Source of the DNA: Mixophyes australis
Lineage: Eukaryota; Chordata; Amphibia; Anura; Limnodynastidae
Direction: 5' to 3'
Assembly: GCA_036250195.1 (NCBI GenBank)
Contig: JAVHZZ010000015.1
Location: 3,224,001-3,288,000 of the forward strand
DNA: 64,000 nt
Below are positions 13,496 through 29,350 of the stretch, one piece after another (positions within the stretch are counted from its first letter, which is position 1; the number at the start of each line of letters is the position of its first letter). The translations under genes and the position numbers were made by a program. The notes beneath the pieces were generated by a model. That model searched no databases, had not been told where the DNA came from, and saw nothing but the letters and a program-made list of their open reading frames with translations.

Positions 13496-15860
13496 ATTCA
13501 ATTCATGATTCATGATTCATGATTTGATTCATGATTCATGATTCATGATTCAATTCATGATTCATGATTCGATTCATGATTCATAATTCATGATTCAATT
13601 CATGATTTATGATTTATGATTCAATTTATGATTCAATTCATGATTCATGATTCAATTCATGATTCATGATTCATGATTTGATTCATGATTCATGATTCAA
13701 TTCATGATTCATGATTCATTATTTAATTCATGATTCATGATTCGATTCATGATTCATGATTCAATTCATGATTCATGATTCAATTCATGATTCATGATTC
13801 ATGATTCAATTCATGATTCATGATTCGATTCATGATTCATGATTCAATTCATGATTCATGATTCATGATTCAATTCATGATTCATGATTCATGATTCAAT
13901 TCATGATTCATGATTCGATTCATGATTCATGATTCATGATTCATGATTCAATTCATGATTCATGATTCATGATTCATGATTCAATTCATGATTCATGATT
14001 CGATTCATGATTCATGATTAAATTGATGATTCATGATTTATGATTCAATTCATGATTCAATTGATGATTCATGATTCAATTCATGATTCATGATTCATGA
14101 TTCGATTCATGATTCATGATTCGATTCATGATTCATGATTCAATTCATGATTCATGATTTAATTCATGATTCATGATTCGATTCATGATTCATGATTCAA
14201 TTCATGATTCATTTCATGATTCATGATTCAATTCATGATTCATTTCATGATTCATGATTCAATTCATGATTCATGATTCATGATTCAATTCATGATTCAT
14301 TTCATGAATTATGATTCAATTCATGATTAATGATTCAATTCATGATTCATGATTCATGATTCAATTCATGATTCATTTCATGATTCATGATTCATTTCAT
14401 GATTCATGATTCATTTCATGATGCATTTCATGATTCATGATTCATGATGCAATTCATGATTCATAATGCAATTTATGATTCATGATTCAATTCATGACTC
14501 ATGATTCAATTCATGTTTCATGATTCAATTCATGATTCATGATTCAATTCATGATTCATGATTCATGATTCAATTCATGATTCATGATTCGATTCATGAT
14601 TCATGATTTGATTCATGATTCATGATTCAATTCATGATTCATGATTCAATTCATGATTCAATTCATGATTCATGATTTATGATTCAATTTATGATTAAAT
14701 TCATGATTCATGATTCAATTCATGATTCGAGATTCATGATTTGATTCATGATTCATGATTCAATTCATGCTTCATGATTCATGATTCAATTCATGATTCA
14801 TGATTCAAATCATGATTCAATTCATGATTCATGATTCAATTCATGATTTATGATTCAATTCATGATTCATGATTCAATTCATGATTTATGATTCAATTCA
14901 TGATTCATAATTCAATTCAAGATTCATGATTCGATTCATGATTAATGATTTATGATTCATTTCATGATTCATGATTCATTGCATGATTCGTGTTTCGATT
15001 CATAATTCATGATTCATGATTCAATTCATGATTCATGATTCGATTCATTATTCATGATTCATGATTCGATTCATGATTCATGATTCATGATTCAAATCAT
15101 GATTCATGTTTCGATTCATAATTCATGATTCGATTCATGATTCATGATTCGATTCATGATTCATGATTCAGAATTCATGATTCGATTCATGATTTATGAT
15201 TCAATTCATGATTCATGATTCAATTCATGATTCATGATTCGATTCTTGATTCATGATTCATGATTCACGATTCAATTCATGATTCATGATTCGATTCATG
15301 ATTCATGATTCAATTCATGATTTATGATTTATGATTCAATTTATGATTCAATTCATGATTCATGATTCAATTCATGATTCATGATTCAATTCATGATTCA
15401 TGATTCATGATTCAATTCATGATTCATGATTCATGATTCATGATTCAATTCATGATTCATGATTCAATCCATGATTCATGATTCGATTCATGATTCATGA
15501 TTCATGATTCAATTCATGATTCATGATTCGATTCATGATTCATGATTCAATTCATGATTCATGATTTATGATTCAATTCATGATTCAATTCATGATTAAT
15601 GATTCAATTCATGATTCATGATTCAATTCATGATTCATGATTCATGATTCAATTCATGATTCATGATTCATGATTCAATTCATGATTCATGATTCAATTC
15701 ATGATTCATGATTCAATTCATGATTCATGATTCAATTCATGATTCATGATTCGATTCATGATTCATGATTCAAATCATGATTCATGTTTCGATTCATAAT
15801 TCATGATTCGATTCATGATTCATGATTCGATTCATGATTCATGATTCATAATTCATGATT
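13496..15860 (+). repeat. 2,362-bp higher-order repeat, copy 2
   Basis: Direct tandem copy of 11,135-13,495. No net length change separates the two copies over more than 4 kb of landmarks, and the stretches I compared directly, such as the one around 12,541/14,903, are identical. Copy 1 ends where ATTCATAATTCATGATTC is followed by AATTC; at the equivalent place here it is followed by GATTC, which fixes the boundary at about 13,500 and 15,860. This is one of the youngest duplications in the window. Confidence 0.92.
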
Positions 15861-17229
15861 CGATTCATGATTCATGATTCATGATTCATGATTCAATTCA
15901 TGATTTATGATTCAATTCATGATTCATGATTCGATTCATAATTCATGATTCACGATTCAATTAATGATTCATGATTCGATTCATGATTCATGATTCAATT
16001 CATGATTTATGATTTATGATTCAATTTATGATTCAATTCATGATTCTTGATTCAATTCATGATTCATGATTCATGATTCAATTCATGATTCATGATTCAA
16101 TTCATGATTCATAATTCAATTCATGATTCATGATTCATGATTCAATTCATGATTCATGATTCAATTCATGATTCAATTCATGATTCATGATTCATGATTC
16201 ATGATTCATGATTCATGATTCATGATTCATTTCATGATTCATGATTCAATTCATGACTCATGATTCAATTCATGTTTCATGATTCGATTCATGATTCATG
16301 ATTCAATTCATGATTCATGATTTAATTCATGATTCATGATTCGATTCATGATTCATGATTCGATTCATGATTCATGTTTCATGATTCAATTCATGATTCA
16401 TGATTCATGATTCATGATTCAATTCATGATTCATGATTCGATTCATGATTCATGATTCGATTCATGATTCATGATTCATGATTCAATTCATGATTCATGA
16501 TTCATGATTCAATTCATGATTCATGATTCAATTCATGATTCATGATTCGATTCATGATTCATGATTTATGATTCAATTCATGATTAATGATTCAATTCAT
16601 GATTCATGATTCAATTTATGATTCATGATTCATGATTCAATTCATGATTCATGATTCATGATTCAATTCATGATGCATGATTCAATTCATGATTCATGAT
16701 TCGATTCATGATTCATGATTCATGATTCAATACATGATTCATGATTCGATTCATGATTCATGATTCAATTCATGATTCATGATTTATGATTCAATTCATG
16801 ATTTATGATTCAATTCATGATTCATGATTCGATTCATAATTCATGATTCATGATTCACGATTCAATTCATGATTCATGATTTGATTCATGATTCAATTCT
16901 CGATTCATGATTCAATTCATGATTCATGATTCATGATTCAATTCATGATTCATGATTCAATTCATGATTCATGATTCGATTCATGATTCATGATTCAAAT
17001 CATGATTCATGTTTCGATTCATAATTCATGATTCGATTCATGATTCATGATTCGATTCATGATTCATGATTCATAATTCATGATTCGATTCATGATTTAT
17101 GATTCAATTCATGATTCATGATTCAATTCATGATTCATGATTCGATTCTTGATTCATGATTCATGATTCACGATTCAATTCATGATTCATGATTCGATTC
17201 ATGATTCATGATTCAATTCATGATTTATG
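15861..17229 (+). repeat. Satellite units of about 1.9 kb leading into the 4.9-kb duplication
   Basis: Landmarks here recur at about 1.9 kb: CAATTAATG at 15,958 and 17,861 (1,903 bp) and ATGACTCAT at 16,253 and 18,149 (1,896 bp). A CAATTCTCG word near 16,895 recurs near 19,274, 24,080 and 25,988. This stretch is a third, partial relative of the large duplicated block that follows. Confidence 0.7.
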
Positions 17230-20200
17230 ATTTATGATTCAATTTATGATTCAATTCATGATTCATGATTCAATTCATGATTCATGATTCAATTCATGAT
17301 TCATGATTCATGATTCAATTCATGATTCATGATTCATGATTCATGATTCAATTCATGATTCATGATTCAATTCATGATTCATGATTCGATTCATGATTCA
17401 TGATTCATGATTCAATTCATGATTCATGATTCGATTCATGATTCATGATTCAATTCATGATTCATGATTTATGATTCAATTCATGATTCAATTCATGATT
17501 AATGATTCAATTCATGATTCATGATTCAATTCATGATTCATGATTCATGATTCAATTCATGATTCATGATTCATGATTCAATTCATGATTCATGATTCAA
17601 TTCATGATTCATGATTCAATTCATGATTCATGATTCAATTCATGATTCATGATTCGATTCATGATTCATGATTCAAATCATGATTCATGTTTCGATTCAT
17701 AATTCATGATTCGATTCATGATTCATGATTCGATTCATGATTCATGATTCATAATTCATGATTCGATTCATGATTCATGATTCATGATTCATGATTCAAT
17801 TCATGATTTATGATTCAATTCATGATTCATGATTCGATTCATAATTCATGATTCACGATTCAATTAATGATTCATGATTCGATTCATGATTCATGATTCA
17901 ATTCATGATTTATGATTTATGATTCAATTTATGATTCAATTCATGATTCTTGATTCAATTCATGATTCATGATTCATGATTCAATTCATGATTCATGATT
18001 CAATTCATGATTCATAATTCAATTCATGATTCATGATTCATGATTCATGATTCAATTCATGATTCATGATTCAATTCATGATTCAATTCATGATTCATGA
18101 TTCATGATTCATGATTCATGATTCATTTCATGATTCATGATTCAATTCATGACTCATGATTCAATTCATGTTTCATGATTCGATTCATGATTCATGATTC
18201 AATTCATGATTCATGATTTAATTCATGATTCATGATTCGATTCATGATTCATGATTCGATTCATGATTCATGTTTCATGATTCAATTCATGATTCATGAT
18301 TCATGATTCATGATTCAATTCATGATTCATGATTCGATTCATGATTCATGATTCGATTCATGATTCATGATTCATGATTCAATTCATGATTCATGATTCA
18401 TGATTCAATTCATGATTCATGATTCAATTCATGATTCATGATTCGATTCATGATTCATGATTTATGATTCAATTCATGATTAATGATTCAATTCATGATT
18501 CATGATTCAATTTATGATTCATGATTCATGATTCAATTCATGATTCATGATTCATGATTCATGATTCAATTCATGATGCATGATTCAATTCATGATTCAT
18601 GATTCGATTCATGATTCATGATTCATGATTCAATACATGATTCATGATTCGATTCATGATTCATGATTCAATTCATGATTCATGATTTATGATTCAATTC
18701 ATGATTTATGATTCAATTCATGATTCATGATTCGATTCATGATTCATGTTTCATGATTCAATTCATGATTCATGATTCATGATTCATGATTCAATTCATG
18801 ATTCATGATTCGATTCATGATTCATGATTCTATTCATGATTCATGATTCATGATTCAATTCATGATTCATGATTCATGATTCAATTCATGATTCATGATT
18901 CAATTCATGATTCATGATTCGATTCATGATTCATGATTTATGATTCAATTCATGATTAATGATTCAATTCATGATTCATGATTCAATTTATGATTCATGA
19001 TTCATGATTCAATTCATGATTCATGATTCATGATTCATGATTCAATTCATGATGCATGATTCAATTCATGATTCATGATTCGATTCATGATTCATGATTC
19101 ATGATTCAATACATGATTCATGATTCGATTCATGATTCATGATTCAATTCATGATTCATGATTTATGATTCAATTCATGATTTATGATTCAATTCATGAT
19201 TTATGATTCGATTCATAATTCATGATTCATGATTCACGATTCAATTCATGATTCATGATTTGATTCATGATTCAATTCTCGATTCATGATTCAATTCATG
19301 ATTCATGATTCATGATTCAATTCATGATTCATGATTCAATTCATGATTCATGATTCGATTCATGATTCATGATTCAAATCATGATTCATGTTTTGATTCA
19401 TAATTCATGATTCGATTCATGATTCATGATTCGATTCATGATTCATGATTCATAATTCATGATTCGATTCATGATTTATGATTCAATTCATGATTCATGA
19501 TTCAATTCATGATTCATGATTCGATTCTTGATTCATGATTCATGATTCAATTCATGATTCATGATTCGATTCATGATTCATGATTCAATTCATGATTTAT
19601 GATTTATGATTCAATTTATGATTCAATTCATGATTCATGATTCAATTCATGATTCATGATTCAATTCATGATTCATGATTCATGATTCAATTCATGATTC
19701 ATGATTCAATTCATGATTCATGATTCATGATTCAATTCATGATTCATGATTCATGATTCATGATTCAATTCATGATTCATGATTCAATTCATGATTCATG
19801 ATTCGATTCATGATTCATGATTCATGATTCAATTCATGATTCATGATTCGATTCATGATTCATGATTCAATTCATGATTTATGATTCAATTCATGATTCA
19901 ATTCATGATTAATGATTCAATTCATGATTCATGATTCAATTCATGATTCATGATTCATGATTCAATTCATGATTCATGATTCATGATTCAATTCATGATT
20001 CATGATTCAATTCATGATTCATGATTCAATTCATGATTCATGATTCAATTCATGATTCATGATTCGATTCATGATTCATGATTCAAATCATGATTCATGT
20101 TTCGATTCAAAATTCATGATTCGATTCATGATTCATGATTCGATTCATGATTCATGATTCATAATTCATGATTCGATTCATGATTCATGATTCATGATTC

Positions 20201-21170
20201 ATGATTCAATTCATGATTTATGATTCAATTCATGATTCATGATTCGATTCATAATTCATGATTCACGATTCAATTAATGATTCATGATTCGATTCATGAT
20301 TCATGATTCAATTCATGATTTATGATTTATGATTCAATTTATGATTCAATTCATGATTCTTGATTCAATTCATGATTCATGATTCATGATTCAATTCATG
20401 ATTCATGATTCAATTCATGATTCATAATTCAATTCATGATTCATGATTCATGATTCATGATTCAATTCATGATTCATGATTCAATTCATGATTCAATTCA
20501 TGATTCATGATTCATGATTCATGATTCAATTCATGACTCATGATTCAATTCATGTTTCATGATTCGATTCATGATTCATGATTCAATTCATGATTCATGA
20601 TTTAATTCATGATTCATGATTCGATTCATGATTCATGATTCGATTCATGATTCATGTTTCATGATTCAATTCATGATTCATGATTCATGATTCATGATTC
20701 AATTCATGATTCATGATTCGATTCATGATTCATGATTCGATTCATGATTCATGATTCATGATTCAATTCATGATTCATGATTCATGATTCAATTCATGAT
20801 TCATGATTCAATTCATGATTCATGATTCGATTCATGATTCATGATTTATGATTCAATTCATGATTAATGATTCAATTCATGATTCATGATTCAATTTATG
20901 ATTCATGATTCATGATTCAATTCATGATTCATGATTCATGATTCATGATTCAATTCATGATGCATGATTCAATTCATGATTCATGATTTGATTCATGATT
21001 CATGATTCATGATTCAATACATGATTCATGATTCGATTCATGATTCATGATTCAATTCATGATTCATGATTTATGATTCAATTCATGATTTATGATTCAA
21101 TTCATGATTCATGATTCGATTCATAATTCATGATTCATGATTCACGATTCAATTCATGATTCATGATTCG
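17230..21170 (+). repeat. Large duplicated block, copy 1
   Basis: CAATTAATG (17,861/22,809) and ATGACTCAT (18,149/23,097) lie 4,948 bp from copy 2. From about 18.6 kb onward the spacing is 4,806 bp at every landmark: CAATAC (18,631/23,437), ATTCT (18,831/23,637), TCTCG (19,277/24,083), CAAAATT (20,108/24,914) and TGCATG (20,961/25,767). The 142-bp step is a deletion in copy 2 inside an internal 476-bp tandem pair. The block contains two CAAATC units and ends just before the extra 981-bp repeat. Confidence 0.88.
18270..19225 (+). repeat. 476-bp tandem duplication inside the large block
   Basis: GTTTCATG at 18,272/18,748 and CAATAC at 18,631/19,107 are 476 bp apart. In the 4.9-kb partner block CAATAC keeps the 476-bp spacing (23,437/23,913), but GTTTCATG is only 334 bp apart (23,220/23,554), so that copy has lost 142 bp. 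The duplication therefore predates the copying of the whole block. Confidence 0.85.
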
Positions 21171-22167
21171 ATTCATGATTCATGATTCAATTCATGATTT
21201 ATGATTCAATTCATGATTCATGATTCGATTCATAATTCATGATTCACGATTCAATTAATGATTCATGATTCGATTCATGATTCATGATTCAATTCATGAT
21301 TTATGATTTATGATTCAATTTATGATTCAATTCATGATTCTTGATTCAATTCATGATTCATGATTCATGATTCAATTCATGATTCATGATTCAATTCATG
21401 ATTCATAATTCAATTCATGATTCATGATTCATGATTCATGATTCAATTCATGATTCATGATTCAATTCATGATTCAATTCATGATTCATGATTCATGATT
21501 CATGATTCAATTCATGACTCATGATTCAATTCATGTTTCATGATTCGATTCATGATTCATGATTCAATTCATGATTCATGATTTAATTCATGATTCATGA
21601 TTCGATTCATGATTCATGATTCGATTCATGATTCATGTTTCATGATTCAATTCATGATTCATGATTCATGATTCATGATTCAATTCATGATTCATGATTC
21701 GATTCATGATTCATGATTCGATTCATGATTCATGATTCATGATTCAATTCATGATTCATGATTCATGATTCAATTCATGATTCATGATTCAATTCATGAT
21801 TCATGATTCGATTCATGATTCATGATTTATGATTCAATTCATGATTAATGATTCAATTCATGATTCATGATTCAATTTATGATTCATGATTCATGATTCA
21901 ATTCATGATTCATGATTCATGATTCATGATTCAATTCATGATGCATGATTCAATTCATGATTCATGATTTGATTCATGATTCATGATTCATGATTCAATA
22001 CATGATTCATGATTCGATTCATGATTCATGATTCAATTCATGATTCATGATTTATGATTCAATTCATGATTTATGATTCAATTCATGATTCATGATTCGA
22101 TTCATAATTCATGATTCATGATTCACGATTCAATTCATGATTCATGATTCGATTCATGATTCATGAT
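20206..22167 (+). repeat. 981-bp tandem duplication
   Basis: Copy 1 is about 20,206-21,186 and copy 2 about 21,187-22,167. CAATTAATG (20,271/21,252) and ATGACTCAT (20,533/21,514) are both exactly 981 bp apart. The partner block at 22.2-26 kb has only one copy at the matching place, so this duplication arose after the block was copied, or the second copy was later lost. Confidence 0.85.
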
Positions 22168-22184
22168 TCAATTCATGATTTATG

Positions 22185-25100
22185 ATTTATGATTCAATTT
22201 ATGATTCAATTCATGATTCATGATTCAATTCATGATTCATGATTCAATTCATGATTCATGATTCATGATTCAATTCATGATTCATGATTCATGATTCATG
22301 ATTCAATTCATGATTCATGATTCAATTCATGATTCATGATTCGATTCATGATTCATGATTCATGATTCAATTCATGATTCATGATTCGATTCATGATTCA
22401 TGATTCAATTCATGATTCATGATTTATGATTCAATTCATGATTCAATTCATGATTAATGATTCAATTCATGATTCATGATTCAATTCATGATTCATGATT
22501 CATGATTCAATTCATGATTCATGATTCAATTCATGATTCATGATTCAATTCATGATTCATGATTCAATTCATGATTCATGATTCAATTCATGATTCATGA
22601 TTCGATTCATGATTCATGATTCAAATCATGATTCATGTTTCGATTCATAATTCATGATTCGATTCATGATTCATGATTCGATTCATGATTCATGATTCAT
22701 AATTCATGATTCGATTCATGATTCATGATTCATGATTCATGATTCAATTCATGATTTATGATTCAATTCATGATTCATGATTCGATTCATAATTCATGAT
22801 TCACGATTCAATTAATGATTCATGATTCGATTCATGATTCATGATTCAATTCATGATTTATGATTTATGATTCAATTTATGATTCAATTCATGATTCTTG
22901 ATTCAATTCATGATTCATGATTCATGATTCAATTCATGATTCATGATTCAATTCATGATTCATAATTCAATTCATGATTCATGATTCATGATTCATGATT
23001 CAATTCATGATTCATGATTCAATTCATGATTCAATTCATGATTCATGATTCATGATTCATGATTCATGATTCATTTCATGATTCATGATTCAATTCATGA
23101 CTCATGATTCAATTCATGTTTCATGATTCGATTCATGATTCATGATTCAATTCATGATTCATGATTTAATTCATGATTCATGATTCGATTCATGATTCAT
23201 GATTCGATTCATGATTCATGTTTCATGATTCAATTCATGATTCATGATTCATGATTCATGATTCAATTCATGATTCATGATTCGATTCATGATTCATGAT
23301 TCGATTCATGATTCATGATTCATGATTCAATTCATGATTCATGATTCATGATTCAATTCATGATTCATGATTCAATTCATGATTCATGATTCGATTCATG
23401 ATTCATGATTCGATTCATGATTCATGATTCATGATTCAATACATGATTCATGATTCGATTCATGATTCATGATTCAATTCATGATTCATGATTTATGATT
23501 CAATTCATGATTTATGATTCAATTCATGATTCATGATTCGATTCATGATTAATGTTTCATGATTCAATTCATGATTCATGATTCATGATTCATGATTCAA
23601 TTCATGATTCATGATTCGATTCATGATTCATGATTCTATTCATGATTCATGATTCATGATTCAATTCATGATTCATGATTCATGATTCAATTCATGATTC
23701 ATGATTCAATTCATGATTCATGATTCGATTCATGATTCATGATTTATGATTCAATTCATGATTAATGATTCAATTCATGATTCATGATTCAATTTATGAT
23801 TCATGATTCATGATTCAATTCATGATTCATGATTCATGATTCATGATTCAATTCATGATGCATGATTCAATTCATGATTCATGATTCGATTCATGATTCA
23901 TGATTCATGATTCAATACATGATTCATGATTCGATTCATGATTCATGATTCAATTCATGATTCATGATTTATGATTCAATTCATGATTTATGATTCAATT
24001 CATGATTTATGATTCGATTCATAATTCATGATTCATGATTCACGATTCAATTCATGATTCATGATTTGATTCATGATTCAATTCTCGATTCATGATTCAA
24101 TTCATGATTCATGATTCATGATTCAATTCATGATTCATGATTCAATTCATGATTCATGATTCGATTCATGATTCATGATTCAAATCATGATTCATGTTTT
24201 GATTCATAATTCATGATTCGATTCATGATTCATGATTCGATTCATGATTCATGATTCATAATTCATGATTCGATTCATGATTTATGATTCAATTCATGAT
24301 TCATGATTCAATTCATGATTCATGATTCGATTCTTGATTCATGATTCATGATTCAATTCATGATTCATGATTCGATTCATGATTCATGATTCAATTCATG
24401 ATTTATGATTTATGATTCAATTTATGATTCAATTCATGATTCATGATTCAATTCATGATTCATGATTCAATTCATGATTCATGATTCATGATTCAATTCA
24501 TGATTCATGATTCAATTCATGATTCATGATTCATGATTCAATTCATGATTCATGATTCATGATTCATGATTCAATTCATGATTCATGATTCAATTCATGA
24601 TTCATGATTCGATTCATGATTCATGATTCATGATTCAATTCATGATTCATGATTCGATTCATGATTCATGATTCAATTCATGATTTATGATTCAATTCAT
24701 GATTCAATTCATGATTAATGATTCAATTCATGATTCATGATTCAATTCATGATTCATGATTCATGATTCAATTCATGATTCATGATTCATGATTCAATTC
24801 ATGATTCATGATTCAATTCATGATTCATGATTCAATTCATGATTCATGATTCAATTCATGATTCATGATTCGATTCATGATTCATGATTCAAATCATGAT
24901 TCATGTTTCGATTCAAAATTCATGATTCGATTCATGATTCATGATTCGATTCATGATTCATGATTCATAATTCATGATTCGATTCATGATTCATGATTCA
25001 TGATTCATGATTCAATTCATGATTTATGATTCAATTCATGATTCATGATTCGATTCATAATTCATGATTCACGATTCAATTAATGATTCATGATTCGATT

Positions 25101-25975
25101 CATGATTCATGATTCAATTCATGATTTATGATTTATGATTCAATTTATGATTCAATTCATGATTCTTGATTCAATTCATGATTCATGATTCATGATTCAA
25201 TTCATGATTCATGATTCAATTCATGATTCATAATTCAATTCATGATTCATGATTCATGATTCATGATTCAATTCATGATTCATGATTCAATTCATGATTC
25301 AATTCATGATTCATGATTCATGATTCATGATTCAATTCATGACTCATGATTCAATTCATGTTTCATGATTCGATTCATGATTCATGATTCAATTCATGAT
25401 TCATGATTTAATTCATGATTCATGATTCGATTCATGATTCATGATTCGATTCATGATTCATGTTTCATGATTCAATTCATGATTCATGATTCATGATTCA
25501 TGATTCAATTCATGATTCATGATTCGATTCATGATTCATGATTCGATTCATGATTCATGATTCATGATTCAATTCATGATTCATGATTCATGATTCAATT
25601 CATGATTCATGATTCAATTCATGATTCATGATTCGATTCATGATTCATGATTTATGATTCAATTCATGATTAATGATTCAATTCATGATTCATGATTCAA
25701 TTTATGATTCATGATTCATGATTCAATTCATGATTCATGATTCATGATTCATGATTCAATTCATGATGCATGATTCAATTCATGATTCATGATTTGATTC
25801 ATGATTCATGATTCATGATTCAATACATGATTCATGATTCGATTCATGATTCATGATTCAATTCATGATTCATGATTTATGATTCAATTCATGATTTATG
25901 ATTCAATTCATGATTCATGATTCGATTCATAATTCATGATTCATGATTCACGATTCAATTCATGATTCATGATTT
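22185..25975 (+). repeat. Large duplicated block, copy 2
   Basis: Copy of 17,230-21,170 at 4,948 bp and then 4,806 bp. The one-off word CAAAATT in the CAAATC unit is present in both copies (20,108 and 24,914), which shows direct descent. The match stops near 25,974, where this copy continues into GATTTGATTC and CAATTCTCG while copy 1 continues into GATTCGATTC. Confidence 0.88.
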
Positions 25976-28900
25976 GATTCATGATTCAATTCTCGATTCA
26001 TGATTCAATTCATGATTCATGATTCATGATTCAATTCATGATTCATGATTCGATTCATGATTCATGATTCGATTCATGATTCATGTTTCATGATTCAATT
26101 CATGATTCATGATTCATGATTCAACTCATGATTCATGATTCGATTCATGATTCATGATTCGATTCATGATTCATGATTCGATTCATGATTCATGATTCAT
26201 GATTCAATTCATGATTCATGATTCATGATTCATGATTCAATTCATGATTCATGATTCAATTCATGATTCATGATTCGATTCATGATTCATGATTTATGAT
26301 TCAATTCATGATTAATGATTCAATTCATGATTCATGATTCAATTTATGATTCATGATTCATGATTCAATTCATGATTCATGATTCATGATTCAATTCATG
26401 ATTCATGATTCAATTCATGATTCATGATTCGATTCATGATTCATGATTCAAATCATGATTCATGTTTCGATTCATAATTCATGATTCGATTCATGATTCA
26501 TGATTCGATTCATGATTCATGATTCATAATTCATGATTCGATTCATGATTCATGATTCATGATTCATGATTCAATTCATGATTCATGATTCATGATTCGA
26601 TTCATGATTCATGATTCATGATTCACGTTTTAATTCATGATTCATGATTCGATTCATGATTCATGATTCAATTCATGATTTATGATTCAATTTATGATTC
26701 AATTCATGATTCATGATTCAATTCATGATTCATATTTCATGATTCAATTCATGATTCATGATTCATGATTCATGATTCAATTCATGATTCATGATTCAAT
26801 TCATGATTCATGATTCGATTCATGATTCATGATTCATGATTCAATTCATGATTCATGATTCGATTCATGATTCATGATTCAATTCATAATTCATGATTCA
26901 TGATTCACGATTCAATTCATGATTCATGATTCGATTCATGATTCATGATTCAATTCATGATTTATGATTTATGATTCAATTTATGATACAATTCATGATT
27001 CATGATTCAATTCATGATTCATGATTCATGATTCAATTCATGATTCATGATTCAATTCATGATTCATGATTCAATTCATGATTCATGATTCATGATTCAT
27101 GATTCAATTCATGATTCATGATTCAATTCATGATTCAATTCATGATTCATGATTCATGATTCATTTCATGATTCATGATTCAATTCATGACTCATGATTC
27201 AATTCATGTTTCATGATTCGATTCATGATTCATGATTCAATTCATGATTCATGATTCATGATTCATGATTCAATTCATGATTCATGATTCGATTCATGAT
27301 TCATGATTCGATTCATGATTCATGATTCATGATTCAATTCATGATTCATGATTCGATTCATGATTCATGATTCGATTCATGATTCATGATTCAATTCATG
27401 ATTCATGATTCAATTCATGATTCATGATTCACGATTCAATTCATGATTCATGATTCAATTCATGATTCATGATTCGATTCATGATTCATGATTTATGATT
27501 CAATTCATGATTAATGATTCAATTCATGATTCATGATTCAATTTATGATTCATGATTCATGATTCAATTCATGATTCATGATTCAATTCATGATTCATGA
27601 TTCAATTCATGATTCATGATTCGATTCATGATTCATGATTCATGATTCAAATCATGATTCATGTTTCGATTCATAATTCATGATTCGATTCATGATTCAT
27701 GATTCGATTCATGATTCATGATTCATAATTCATGATTCGATTCATGATTCATGATTCATGATTCAATTCATGATTCATGATTCGATTCATGATTCATGAT
27801 TCAATTCATGATTCATGATTCGATTCATGATTCATGATTCAATTCATGATTCATGATTTATGATTCATGATTCACGATTCAATTCATGATTCATGATTCG
27901 ATTCATGATTCATGATTCAATTCATGATTTATGATTTATGATTCAATTTATAATTCAATTCATGATTCATGATTCAATTCATGATTCATGATTCATGATT
28001 CAATTCATGATTCATGATTCAATTCATGATTCATGATTCATGATTCAATTCATGATTCATGATTCAATTCATGATTCAATTCATGATTCATGATTCATTT
28101 CATGATTCATGATTCAATTCATGACTCATGATTCAATTCATGTTTCATGATTCGATTCATGATTCATGATTCAATTCATGATTCATGATTCATGATTCAT
28201 GATTCAATTCATGATTCATGATTCGATTCATGATTCATGATTCGATTCATGATTCATGATTCAATTCATGATTCATGTTTCATGATTCATGATTCAATTC
28301 ATGATTCATGATTCAATTCATGATGCATGATTCGATTCATGATTCATGATTTATGATTCAATTCATGATTAATGATTCAATTCATGATTCATGATTCAAT
28401 TTATGATTCATGATTCATGATTCAATTCATGATTCATGATTCATGATTCAATTCATGATTCATGATTCAATTCATGATTCATGATTCGATTCATGATTCA
28501 TGATTCATGATTCAAATCATGATTCATGTTTCGATTCATAATTCATGATTCGATTCATGATTCATGATTCGATTCATGATTCATGATTCATAATTCATGA
28601 TTCGATTCATGATTCATGATTCAATTCATGATTCATGATTCAATTCATGATTCATGATTCGATTCATGATTCATGATTCATGATTCACAATTCAATTCAT
28701 GATTCATGATTCGATTCATGATTCATGATTCAATTCATGATTTATGATTTATGATTCAATTTATGATTCAATTCATGATTCATGATTCAATTCATGATTC
28801 ATGATTCAATTCATGATTCATGATTCATGATTCATGATTCAATTCATGATTCATGATTCAATTCATGATTCATGATTCGATTCATGATTTATGATTCATG

Positions 28901-29350
28901 ATTCAATTCATGATTCATGATTCGATTCATGATTCATGATTCAATTCATGATTCATGATTTATGATTCAATTCATGATTCATGATTCGATTCATAATTCA
29001 TGATTCATGATTCACGATTCAATTCATGATTCATGATTCGATTCATGATTCATGATTCAATTCATGATTCACGATTCAATTCATGATTCATGATTCGATT
29101 CATGATTCATGATTCAATTCATGATTTATGATTTATGATTCAATTTATGATTCAATTCATGATTCATGATTCAATTCATGATTCATGATTCATGATTCAA
29201 TTCATGATTCATGATTCAATTCATGATTCATGATTCATGATTCAATTCATGATTCATGATTCATGATTCAATTCATGATTCATGATTCGATTCATGATTC
29301 ATGATTCATGATTCATGATTCAATTCATGATTCATGATTCATGATTCATG
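25976..29350 (+). repeat. Shorter higher-order units of about 0.9-1.8 kb
   Basis: ATGACTCAT cores occur at 25,339, 27,187 and 28,121, and CAAATC blocks near 26,450, 27,648 and 28,513. The 27,187/28,121 pair is 934 bp apart, close to the 900- and 935-bp spacings at 31.5-33.4 kb. An unusual ATTCACGTTTTAATTC stretch near 26,628 marks one unit. No block here repeats with a constant long offset that I could confirm. Confidence 0.65.
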
